Below are positions 53,571-63,575 of a stretch of 64,000 nucleotides of DNA, one piece after another. Numbering within the stretch: the first letter of the stretch is position 1; the number at the start of each line of letters is the position of its first letter. Under the pieces are notes generated by a model. The model saw nothing but the letters and a program-made list of their open reading frames with translations, searched no databases and was not told the DNA's origin. The stretch covers positions 434,001 through 498,000 of the forward strand of contig OY992538.1 in assembly GCA_963921195.1 (NCBI GenBank), read 5' to 3'. A program made the translations under genes and the position numbers. Source of the stretch: Pegoplata infirma (taxonomy: Eukaryota > Arthropoda > Insecta > Diptera > Anthomyiidae).

Positions 53571-54748
53571 TAGAGTTGTCAATTATTCGACTTTCAACTT
53601 TGTTCGAATAATTCAAATAATTGTTTTTCCTCGTTCGATCAAACGATTAAAGATCAAAATTTATTCGATTAATCGAAGAGAATAACGAATAAAAAAATTA
53701 TTTTAAAAAATATTTTTATTAACAAAAAAATAAACGATTCATTAAAATAAGAAAGTTAAAATTTTTATTAACAAAAAAATGCATAAAAAACTTAAAAATA
53801 AAATATTTAAAAGTTAAAAAAACTTAAAAATTGAGTAATTGAGATCACTTTTAATTAACGGATGTCGATTTTAATACTTGTTGAGAAATAATTCAAATAC
53901 AAATTATTATTTGAAGAATTCAGACAAAATATATCATAAATGATTTTAATTTTTGTCAAATAAGACAATTTAAGTTGTTCTTAAGAAATAATCTTTTAAA
54001 AATAAAAGTTGACTCAATTTTTTTGCTTTCAAACGATTCTTTCGCTAATTGTTGAAGTAGGTGATATAGTAAGAAGAGCATACAAAAGTTTATCTAATTT
54101 TTCTGTTCTTTTTTCAGATTTTCCCAAATATACCATATCGTCTAATATATCGCTGAAGTCCTTTTTATTTTCTGAATTTTTAATATGTACTTTGAATTGA
54201 ATTATTTATTTTTTTCATTACTAATAACTTCCTCTATTTCAATACTTTTATCTGAATTATTGTGATTACTTTCAGCATAAAATAATCTGGAGTATAATTC
54301 ATTTGCATATTATTTTGTTTCGCTTTTTGGAGAATATTTTAAGAAACTTTCATTGCTTGGAAAATTTTCAGAATTTAGAAAAATTATTACCGTATTTAAC
54401 ATTTTTATACGTATCTCATTAATTCTTATTTTAATACGTTTTAGTAAGTCTGATGCAAAAGAATTATTAATATTTCCTAATTCTATAATGGATGTGCTAT
54501 CCAGGGCTATGGCTACAATATATTTTAACTTTCCTACATTTTGTATAAAATCTTTCAAAATTTATGAGAATAAATTAAATTCTTAGCATTTATTTAATTT
54601 TTTAATTAAAAAAAAATTGTTCGATTAATCGACATTAATTAATCGATTTATTCGTTATTCGAAAATCGTCATTTTTGAATTATTCGAACAAGAGTTCGGT
54701 TTTATTTGATCGATTAATCGAATTATTCTTAATCGACTGACAACTCTA
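53571..54748 (-). mobile_element. hAT element with transposase remnant, TSD GTTTTTAC
   Basis: Perfect 8-bp duplication at 53563-53570 and 54749-54756. The terminal repeat TAGAGTTGTCA leads into ATTCGAATAATTCGA-type repeats and GATTAATCGA repeats at both ends. The minus strand keeps hAT transposase C-terminal sequence (see separate entry). The mirror arm of the host (GGTTTTTAC region near 55905, as GTAAAAACCC) lacks the insertion. Confidence 0.95.
54025..54558 (-). pseudogene. hAT transposase C-terminal remnant
   Basis: From 54558 downward the strand reads an 82-codon open stretch including VAIALDSTSIIELGN, like the A(T/I)xLDPR region of hAT transposases. After gaps, KRTEKLDKLLYALLTISPTS then TISERIV appears, ending in a stop near 54037. 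The PTSTxSER signature is the hAT dimerisation domain. Stops and missing N-terminal sequence show it is dead. Confidence 0.75.
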
Positions 54749-54891
54749 GTTTTTACTATAAAATTTATAGAAAAAGTTAAGTAAGTATTAAATGTATATA
54801 AAAAATCCAATTTAAAGAATATTTCAATTGAAATTCAGAAAATATTATTTGATATTTAAAGCTTTTAAGTTTATGGATCTTATATAAATAA

Positions 54892-55769
54892 TAGAGTGTC
54901 CCTTATTTTGGAAATGTTGGAAATGTTGAGACGGTACCCCCTCATTTTTTTCCTTTTGACTAAAAAATAACTCAGGAAAAATTTTACGCCCCTACGACCA
55001 CGCCTTCCCTACGCGACGGGGCCGTAAAGAGCGGGGCCTTAAAAATCATTTTTCCATACAAAGCAAAAAAAAAATTTTTTTTTATTTAAAATTTTTTGTT
55101 ATTAATTATAATATTACTTGGTTAGCTTATTCACGACAAAAAATTTTATTTTGGTGGGATAAGGCTTTCAGTTCTAAAAAATTTTTCGAAAAAAAAAAAT
55201 TAGAGCTTTTGGGGTCCTACAGTAAAAATTTTTTAAAAAATATTTTTTTTTAGTTTTGACAAGCAACCGTTTTAGTTGAATTGTTGCTTTTAATAATATA
55301 TTTTCATAAAAAAATATTATTCCTATCTGTGACATCTTTATCGTGATCTAAAAAAGGGTAAAAAATGCATTTTGATGTTTTTCGATACACGATCAAGATG
55401 TCACAGATATGAATAATATTTTTTTATGAATATATATCATTAAAAGTAACATTACAACTAAAACCGTTGCTTGTCAAAACTAAAAAAAAAAATTTTTAAA
55501 AAATTTTTACTGTAGGACCCCAAAAGCTCTAAATTTTTTTTTTCGAAAAATTTTTTAGAACTGAAAGCCTTATCCCACCAAAATAAAATTTTTTGTCGTG
55601 AATAATAACAAAAAAATTTAAAATCAAAAATTTTTTTGCTTTGTATGGAAAAATGATTTTTAAGGCCCCGCTCTTTACGGCCCCGTCGCGTAGGGAAGGC
55701 GTGGTCGTAGGGGCGTAAAATTTTTTCTGAGTTATTTTTTAGTCAAAAGGAAAAAAATGGGACACTCTA
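54892..55769. mobile_element. Second TAGAGTGTCCC palindrome, at the axis of its host
   Basis: Matches 42433-43543 along both arms, but the right arm lacks about 45 bases next to its end. The flanks are the two inverted host arms (ATATAAATAA and TTATTTATAT), so no direct duplication is present. Confidence 0.82.
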
Positions 55770-56469
55770 TTATTTATATAAGATCCATAAACTTAAAAGC
55801 TTTAAATATCAAATAATATTTTCTGAATTTCAATTGAAATATTCTTTAAATTGGATTTTTTATATACATTTAATACTTACTTAACTTTTTCTATAAATTT
55901 TATAGTAAAAACCCTATATCCAATATCAATTTTTAACACACACACATTCAAAATACAATGAAATACAAACTGATTTCATTATGCCATATTAATTCGCATA
56001 AAAAAAAATGTTCCTACTTGTGTTTTTATTTTTTCTAATAAGTAAAAGTAAAATAAAAAATATGCAACAACTTACTTAAAAATATAGTAAACTGGAAATA
56101 TATGAAGAACACGAACTATAGTAAACACACTTAATATTCTAAGTAAACGAAACCTAAAATTGCAAACAATATTGCTATTCTAAGTTTTTGAAACTGAATA
56201 TATGCAACAAACAGCAATATGTTTTTACTTACTATATTATTTAAGCAGCATATTTTAAGTAAATGTACTATGGGTTCATATGAGTTTTGACTATAGTAGG
56301 ATGCTCAAATATTTTTTCAGTAACATATTTTAAGTATTTAAACTAATTAAATATGATCCCCTTTAATATTTTAAGTAAAGTTGCTATAGAAATAGTGAAT
56401 ATGATACTATTTATGACTACTATTAGTAGTTATAATCAACCCTGGTTAAAACAAGAAAATACAAGCAAA

Positions 56470-57810
56470 GAGTTAAAACACCTCAATTCAACCGAAAAAA
56501 GTAGCATATTTGACCTCACCCCTTTTGAATTTGATGAAACTTGAAATATAGTTGGGCCCTTACAAAAAAATCATAGTGCCAAAATTTTGGATTTCTGGTA
56601 GTTTTCCTTCCCGAGATATGGGATCTTGAAAATTGGCAAAATCGTATATATTTGACAAAAGTGTTTTGAGATAAATAAAGATAACTCGAAAAGTTATAAC
56701 AATACAGGTCTCAGTCAGGTTGCAAATAATAGGTAATGAGACAGCCTTTAAAATGGTATTCCACAAGATTTTTTTTGAAAAAGGTTAAAGGTCATTGGTT
56801 TTAACCTTAATTTTTGGAGAGCTATATCTCAAAAAACGATATTTTTAAAATTTTGGAAAAAATATATGTTGTTAAGAATCACCCATACTACTCAAGTTTA
56901 AATTTTCAGGATGGAGTCTTCATTGGAACTTTTTATATTAATAGAAACATTGTGACAGGAAAGAAAAAGCGGTGTTATTTCCCTTAGAAAAAAAAAATAT
57001 TTTTTTTCTCTTTGAAATTCTGGTACCAAAATTCGTTTTTCCGAATGTTTTTGACGTGCTGAGCCCAAATATGACCTTTGAACTGGCCTATCGCTATTAG
57101 TTTTCGAGATATCTGCACATAAATGTGTGAAAATTGCTAAAACGCTATTGCTGTGTTTTTTTGAACATTTAGGTGCATATATCTTGAAAAGTAATAGCGA
57201 TAGGCCAGTTCAAAGGTCATATTTGGACTCAGCACGTCAAAAACATTAAGAAAAATGAATTTTGGTACCAGAATTTCAAAGAGAAAAAAAATATTTTTTT
57301 TTCTAAGGGAAATTACACCGCTTTTTCTTTCCTATCACAATGTTTATATTAATATAAAAAGTTCCAATGAAGACTCCATCCTGAAAATTTAAACTTAAGT
57401 AGTATAGGTGATTCTTAACAATATATATTTTTTCCAAAATTTTAAAAATATCGTTTTTTGAGATATAGCTCTCCAAAAATTAAGGTTAAAACCAATGAAC
57501 TTTGACCTTTTTCAAAAAAAATCTTGGGGAATGTCATTGTAAAGGCTGTCTCATTACCTATTATTCGCAACCTGACTGAGACCTGTATTGTTATTACTCT
57601 TCGAGTTATCTTTATTTATCTCAAAACACTTTTGTCAAATATATACAATTTTGTTAATTATCAAGACCGAATATCTCGAATACTGGAATGACCAGAAGCC
57701 CGAAAAATTGGCAAAATCTCTTTTTTATTAAAGTAAACTCCAGTACTTAATTTCATTAAATTTGGAGGGGGTGCGGTCAACTCCTCGGTTGAATTGAGGT
57801 GTTTTAGCTC
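56470..57810. mobile_element. Palindromic element GAGTTAAAACACCTCAATTC
   Basis: The first 25 bases match the reversed last 25 with one change. The arms of about 600 bases pair closely (GGCCTATCGCTATTA against TAATAGCGATAGGCC; AGCACGTCAAAAACATT against its mirror). CAAA flanks both sides, and the uninterrupted target (AAGCAAATTAC) is at 39752-39762. Confidence 0.85.
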
Positions 57811-58654
57811 CAAATTAAAAAATTGTTATAAAATTTAAAATTCAAATGCGATTTTCACGAAAAAAACGAAAAATACATTTCTGATTTTTTTGTGTGGATG
57901 GACAAACATCTAAACTTTAAAAAAAAAAAAATTTAAAAAAAAGAAGAAAAAAGTGGCCGGATTTTTGATAAATTGACTTTTTTAAGAAATGGAAAATTTC
58001 AGAACGGGTTCTGAAAATTTTCTAAAGAAAAAAATTTTAATCGATAGCCCATACAAAACTATATAAGAATGTAAATTTTTAAGATTGTGGTGCATTCCGT
58101 TTTAATGTGATAAATATTTAATCAAGGCAACTCGCCACAAAATTTACCATTTTTCCAATATTTGACCACGCCTCCTAAGCCCAGTTTTTGAAAAATTAAA
58201 AAACCGAAAACGCAATTTTCTGAGTTCCATATAGGGCTATCCATACAAGCTATTCAGAAGTTTATGGTACACGTGTTTTTTTTCGCTGGACGTTTGGTGT
58301 GGAATGCCTCATATGCAGTACGAACTTAAAATGGTCAAAATAAAAAGTAGTTCATTTTAAGTGCATGAAGCTATTGTTTCGTAACAAACCAAATTTTTTA
58401 AAAACATTATCTTCAATTAATAATTCTTGAAGGGAATAAAATTACCTTTCAAATGAGCGTATAAACATTAAAATCGCTTAATATTTAGGGAAAATACAGC
58501 TAGACAAAATGAATTGAATATTCAAACCGGACGATATTCAATTTCAAAAAAAAATCGCCCTCACATTTCGCTTCCCCTAAAGTAGGGCAGGTTTAGCACA
58601 CAAAAATTTTAAATGCTTTAAAATCACCAACTTTGAAATGTAAAAAATAATCTA

Positions 58655-58770
58655 GCGCTGAACTAAAAAAAAACATTGGGGGTTTTTATGTAAAATGTCA
58701 ACTTTCATTTGCTTTTGGTTTCATCCCATTCCGATTTGGAAAGTTCGATTTTGTATCACTGTGTTATTAC
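58655..58770. repeat. Dispersed repeat, inverted copy 3
   Basis: AGCGCTGAACTAAAAAAAAA and CTTTCATTTGCTTTTGGTTT mirror 52106-52190. 58315-58650 shows no feature. Confidence 0.6.
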
Positions 58771-58953
58771 TATTTCCTTTATTTGCAAAATATACTATTT
58801 TTACATTTACTAGTTTTACTACAGTAGTTGTAATAGTAAAAGAATTGGATTCTCAGCGACAAAACTCCAGCAAGGTAATCGAGAAGTTAATTGAGAATTT
58901 TTAAATAATTTATTGCCTGCTCGATTAAAGAATAAATTATTTAAAAACGATTT

Positions 58954-59101
58954 AGGGCGGATTATTCAATGAAAAGTTAGCTGCTAACTGCCAATTTAAC
59001 GGAGCCTTATGTCGAATTTTGTATGAAAAATTAAAATTTAACGGAGAGTTATTTTATAACGGAGAGTTATTTTATAACGGAGCATTGAGTAATCCAGCCT
59101 T
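58954..59101. mobile_element. Short MITE AGGGCGGATTATTCAATG
   Basis: AGGGCGGATTATTCAATG and CATTGAGTAATCCAGCCTT are inverted. Tandem TTATAACGGAGAG units lie before the right end. 148 bp. Confidence 0.65.
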
Positions 59102-59302
59102 AATCGGCCAAATTTATTTGGCTGATAACTTTTAATTGAAAATGTGCGAAAATTTTGCTTTTAACGAAAAAAAAATTCGTTTTTTTTTTTAGATTTTTGA
59201 AATAATATCTAGAGGTCGCACTCGCGGCTTTTTTACGAAAATATACGAATTTAAGATTTTGAAATTAATTAAATTGTTAAAATGCGTTAGAACGGTCATT
59301 AC

Positions 59303-60478
59303 ACTGAGGGAAAAAATCGTAGTCAAATCAAAAATATTCATACTCATTTTTAAAATCCTCAAATTTTTAAAAAAAATTTTAATAATGAAGTTGAACTTTT
59401 TAAATTTAAAATGTTTCGGCTCAATTTTAAAATTTTGCTTTTTTTAATTAAGTATTCAAGAACTTATTTTCATTTCATGGTATCGCCATGTTGAAAATCG
59501 TCATTTTGATTATAAACATTTTAAATATGAGTTTTAAACAATTTTAACAATGACGCTTCAAAAATAATCAATTATAATTAACAATTATGGTGGTGTGCAA
59601 TTAATAAAAAACTATTTTCAATATAAAATTTTAAAAAGTTAATAAATAAGTAATTAAATTAAAAGAATAAAGTAAGTAAAAAGTGAAGTGTCAAGATAAA
59701 GTTCAAAACAGTGAAAAGAAAAAGATTTTGAAGAAGTCGAAAGTTATATGGAGTCCAGGAGGGGATCATCAACTTAAAATGACCACCAGGAATATGTTCT
59801 TTAGATTATTTAGTTTCTTTTTCAATACCGTCGCTGCTCTTACGAAAACACCTGTGTGTATTGAAAATTTTTTTAAAGAAACTTAAAGAAAAGCTAAATT
59901 GTGAAATTTTGTGTTATTTTTGGCCTATTCCAAGGGTTATTTTTATAACTTAATGGAAATAGGATATTGCAATATTATTAAAATATTTGTAAAATTTATA
60001 TTACATTAAAGCACCACGAAAACATAAAATTGAGCAAATTTGTGGGCATCTTGAAAGGGTGGTGTTCTCTTTAAAGCAGCGACGATATATAAATTATGTA
60101 ACACAAATGTACCTTTTTAATTATTTTGAAGAAAAATAAAAAAAATACATATGTATAAAAAAATTTAGTTGTTTTATTTCAAAAGAAAATTTTAAGAGAC
60201 AATTATAAAAAATTACATATTTATAATGGTCAATATTAAATTAAACATGACTATCACTTTAATTTGATTATGAACACCTTTGATTTAAACATGAAACATA
60301 TTCAAATCACAGTTCTTTCATTTCATTTTTAAAATGTTGTTTGTTTCTCAAGTCATATTAAAAGTGTCCATGAATATTTTCAAATTGAGAAAAAATAAAA
60401 TTTGTTGACTTTTGTCACTGTTTTATTTTTAATATGAGGTTGTTTTTTCTTGATTTGAGAATTTTTTTTTCTTAGTGT
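59303..60478. mobile_element. Element CACTGAGGGAAAAAA with unknown cargo
   Basis: CACTGAGGGAAAAAA at left and TTTTTTTTTCTTAGTG at right form imperfect inverted ends of the CACT(C/G)A type. Between about 59680 and 60085 lies less AT-rich sequence with an open stretch (59683-59886) and an inverted GTCGCTGC/GCAGCGAC pair. No homologue recognised. Confidence 0.45.
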
Positions 60479-60508
60479 AGGGTTATGAATCATTTTTAAC
60501 AAATTTTT

Positions 60509-61083
60509 TTACTCCAGCTCGGGGTCACGTTTCTTAACTTATTATTATGATGATATTGTCAAAGTAACACATTTCAGATTCTTGACAATGGAATTTGATT
60601 AACTCCGAAACACGTGTCGAGTAAGTCTTGCAAAATGACCGTACCAATTAATTTAAAACAACAACCTTTATAAATACCCAGGCAGAAAAATACAAGCGGG
60701 CCAATACTGGCCCAGTAACGTTAACGGTAGTACAGCCTAAGTAATGGTAATATAATGAAGGTAACGGAAATTTTTAGTGCTGAACTTCCGGTTAATAAAT
60801 AGAATATTTACAAAACAAATAGTTTTAGTTCACACCAAAAAACGTAAAAAAATAATAATATTGAGCGGTTAGATTTTTTGTAATAAAGTACTGGTACAGA
60901 ACTTTTAGAGTTGTTATTTCCAACACTGGAAAAGTAATCTATTTTCAAAAAAAAAAGATACTTTGCCAGTACTATATTTTTTGTACCGCTGGCAATTTCT
61001 GGCTGGGTAGTTTCTTGAAAAGTGTTACTTTGACAATATCATCGTAATAATTAGTAAAGAAACGTGACTTCGAGCTGGAGTAA
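60509..61083. mobile_element. Foldback TTACTCCAGCTCG with inner element
   Basis: TTACTCCAGCTCGGGGTCAC and GATGATATTGTCAAAGTAAC mirror the right arm ending 61083. The loop is occupied by 60675-61009 (TACCCAGGCAGAAA...TTTCTGGCTGGGTA). Confidence 0.75.
60675..61009. mobile_element. Element TACCCAGGCAGAAA
   Basis: Its ends match those of 36678-38102 (TACCCAGGTAGAAA). The interior has CCAATACTGGCCCAGTAACG and the mirror GGTAC/CCAGTAC motifs. Confidence 0.65.
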
Positions 61084-61757
61084 TCTTTCTCAATTGAATA
61101 GGCTATATCTCATGAAATTGGCATATTTTTAGCGTAATTCTGTTTTTTTTAATGAACATTTTTTTATTTGCATTTTAACAATTTAAAAATCCTAAATTCG
61201 TAAATTTTTGTAAAAAATCCGTTAGCGCGACCAATCGATCCAAAAAAAAAAGAGATCAAATAAAATATGAAGCAAATCGAAAAAGTAATTTTTTGTCAAT
61301 TACCAGGATATGTAAATTTTTTTATTTTACGAAATAATTTCGTAAGCTTAATAATAATATTTGATTCAGTTATTAAAGTACGCGTTAAACACGCACAAAC
61401 AGAATTTAAATTAAATATTTTCAATTTTCACGAATATTATGAGATTTATGTGAATATCGGGAAGGGGTTTGTATGGGGGCTACAAGAAGAACTGGTCCGA
61501 TTCGTTTAAAATTCGGAATGGTAATTTGTGAATAAAAATACGTTTACCTGCCAAATTTCAATAGGATATCTATTATAATACGGGTATTATAGTCATTTGA
61601 GCCAAAATTAATGAGGACCTTTGTATGGGAGCTAGGTCTAAACATGAATCGATTTTTTCAGCCTTAAGAAAGGCTTAGTTTCAAATTTCAAGTAAATTGA
61701 GAAAAAATTGCGACCTGTATCGTGTTTACACCGTTTACATGGACAGACAGACTGACA

Positions 61758-62373
61758 CACAGTGGAGAAAAATGGATTTTTTTTGTCCAATTTTGCCTAC
61801 AGGTCGCAATTCTTAACCGATTTTATTTTTTCTTTTTTTTTTATTTTAGCTAATAAAATTCCGCATCGATCTGTCAAAGAGGATTTTTGAAAAAAATTTT
61901 GGATTATTTTTTATATTTTCCTAAAGTTCAGAAAATTTTAATTTTTTTAGTATTTTTTCAATAAAAAATGTATTAGGCATGGGACGAATATGCTTTATAG
62001 ATTAAATTAAAGGTATTGGAACCCCTTATCAACGAACATTTTTAAGTTTTCATATGTTTCTAAAAACCAAAATAATAATAAATTAACAAATGCTATTAAT
62101 GTCATTTATAAGGGGTTCAAATACCTTTAATTTTGTCCATACAGCTTATCCCCTGCCTATTACATTTTTTAGAGCAAAAATTCTAAAAAAAATAATATTT
62201 TCTGAACTTTAAAAAAATATTCAAATAAAACAAAAACGATTTTTAAAAATCCACCATAATAGACCGATGAGGAATTTTTTTAGCTAAAATACAAAAGAAG
62301 AAAAACTAAAATCGGTTAAGAATTGCGACCTGTAGGCAAAATCGGAAAAAAAAAGTAAATTTTCCCCACTGTG
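61758..62373. mobile_element. Foldback CACAGTGG, TSD TGACA
   Basis: CACAGTGGAGAAAAATGGAT at left mirrors AAATTTTCCCCACTGTG at right. GCCTACAGGTCGCAATTCTT pairs with its mirror at 62317. TGACA precedes and follows directly. It split the GACAGACAGACTGACA...CAGACGGACGG tract of a host repeat (about 61440-62400). Confidence 0.7.
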
Positions 62374-62605
62374 TGACAGACGGACGGACGCACAGTGGTT
62401 TCCCTTATATGGACAAGCGGTCAAAAATCAATATATCCAAAACTAAAAAAACAAGGGGCTTCAAAATTGTTCAGCACATAGTATGCCCGAAGAACTTAAA
62501 GTTTGCAAATTTGTAGGAAAAAATATTAACAACTGTAGCCACAGTAGCCATTTGATCTTTGAATGGTTAATTGGCTTAAGGACTAGTTTTAAGATTTACT
62601 TTTTA

Positions 62606-63572
62606 TACCCTCCAACCACAGTATGGGGGTATACTCACTTTGTCATTCCGTGTGTAACGCATCGAAATATCGATCTAGGACCCCAAATTATTGATCAGTG
62701 ATCGATTCTAAGATATTCTAGGGATGTCCGTCCGTCTGTCGGTCTGTCCGTCTGTCTGTGAAAGACACAATACAGCCCAAAATAAAAGAGCTATACTCCT
62801 GAAGTTTGGCACAAATATGTCTTATGGTCATAGGCTGGCTAAGTTCGGAGATGGGCAAAATCGGACTAGGGGAAAAAAATGTCCCCTTTAGGAACTAAAC
62901 CAACCTCTGAAAAACACCATATTTTTACATGATTTTTTGTGTTTTTGTTTAAGCTAAGTACTCTGTTCGGTTTCACGGGAAAAAATCTGTCAAACTCCAT
63001 ATAAAAAAAAAAAAATTGGCAACGCGAGGAATTAAGGGGAAATTGTTAAAAAAGTTTTCACTCATTTTTATTATACAAGACAATTTAAATTGCCGTGAAA
63101 AAGTGACATTTCAGTTTTGTTATGATCGTTTCTTTCTTATCATTGTCAAAAGTTCTTGATTTTTAAATGTTTTATTGCAATTTGAGGCGTTTAAAGTTTA
63201 AGTGAAATTTTCACCGTAAGAAACAGAGTACTTAGCTTTAACCAATGCAACATTTTTGTGCCTCAAGAAGCTCAAAGTTCTGAATTTGGACCCGGGGGAT
63301 TAAAAACATTGTTTTTTTCAGCCCGCCCCTTTTTGTGGGCGTGGATTAAAAAAAGTGTTAAAATAATGATAAACTTGTATTTCTTAAGTGCAAAAAGCAT
63401 AAGAAAGATTTTTAAACATATATTTCTGGGGAAATTGGTCCCCCCCCCTAATAACCACTGCCGACCTCCCCCCCCTCTAAAAAAAAGAAAACGACCCTTG
63501 ATTTTTTTTTTTTTCATGTTGGATGGCATAAAAGATTCGGCACAGCCGAATTTGACACTCTTACTTGTTTTT
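62606..63572. mobile_element. ATACCCTCC/TTCGGC family copy
   Basis: Begins ATACCCTCCAACCACAGTAT, carries the GTCCGTCCGTCTGTC tract, and ends GATTCGGCACAGCCGAATTT then GACACTCTTACTTGTT. Interrupted by 62953-63236. Open frames across it are artefacts. Confidence 0.7.
62953..63236. mobile_element. MITE GCTAAGTACTCTGTT, TSD TTTAA
   Basis: GCTAAGTACTCTGTT and AACAGAGTACTTAGC are perfect inverted ends, and TTTAA flanks both sides (62948-62952, 63237-63241). 284 bp, no coding capacity. Confidence 0.78.
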
Positions 63573-63575
63573 CTT

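Larger units (their letters stand above)
53051..56444. mobile_element. Palindromic hAT-type element, TSD GTTAAAAC
   Basis: Perfect 8-bp duplication at 53043-53050 and 56445-56452; the empty site (GCGTTAAAACAAG) is present at 39733-39745. The ends are CAGTGATTGATATTA and, reversed, CAGGGTTGATTATAA. The arms (53083-53570 plus 54749-54891, and 55770-56380) are nearly perfect reverse complements. Two further elements sit inside. Confidence 0.88.
52475..58314. mobile_element. GGCATTCCACACC foldback split by two insertions
   Basis: The left part 52475-53050, a 17-25-base sliver at 56445-56469 and the right part 57811-58314 together rebuild the sequence of the full copy at 39296-40249. The breaks are filled by elements at 53051-56444 and 56470-57810. 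Confidence 0.85.

Noticed and set aside
54009..54200. Plus-strand open frame over the hAT remnant
   Set aside because: The minus strand of the same DNA reads the hAT dimerisation motif, so the plus frame is a shadow.
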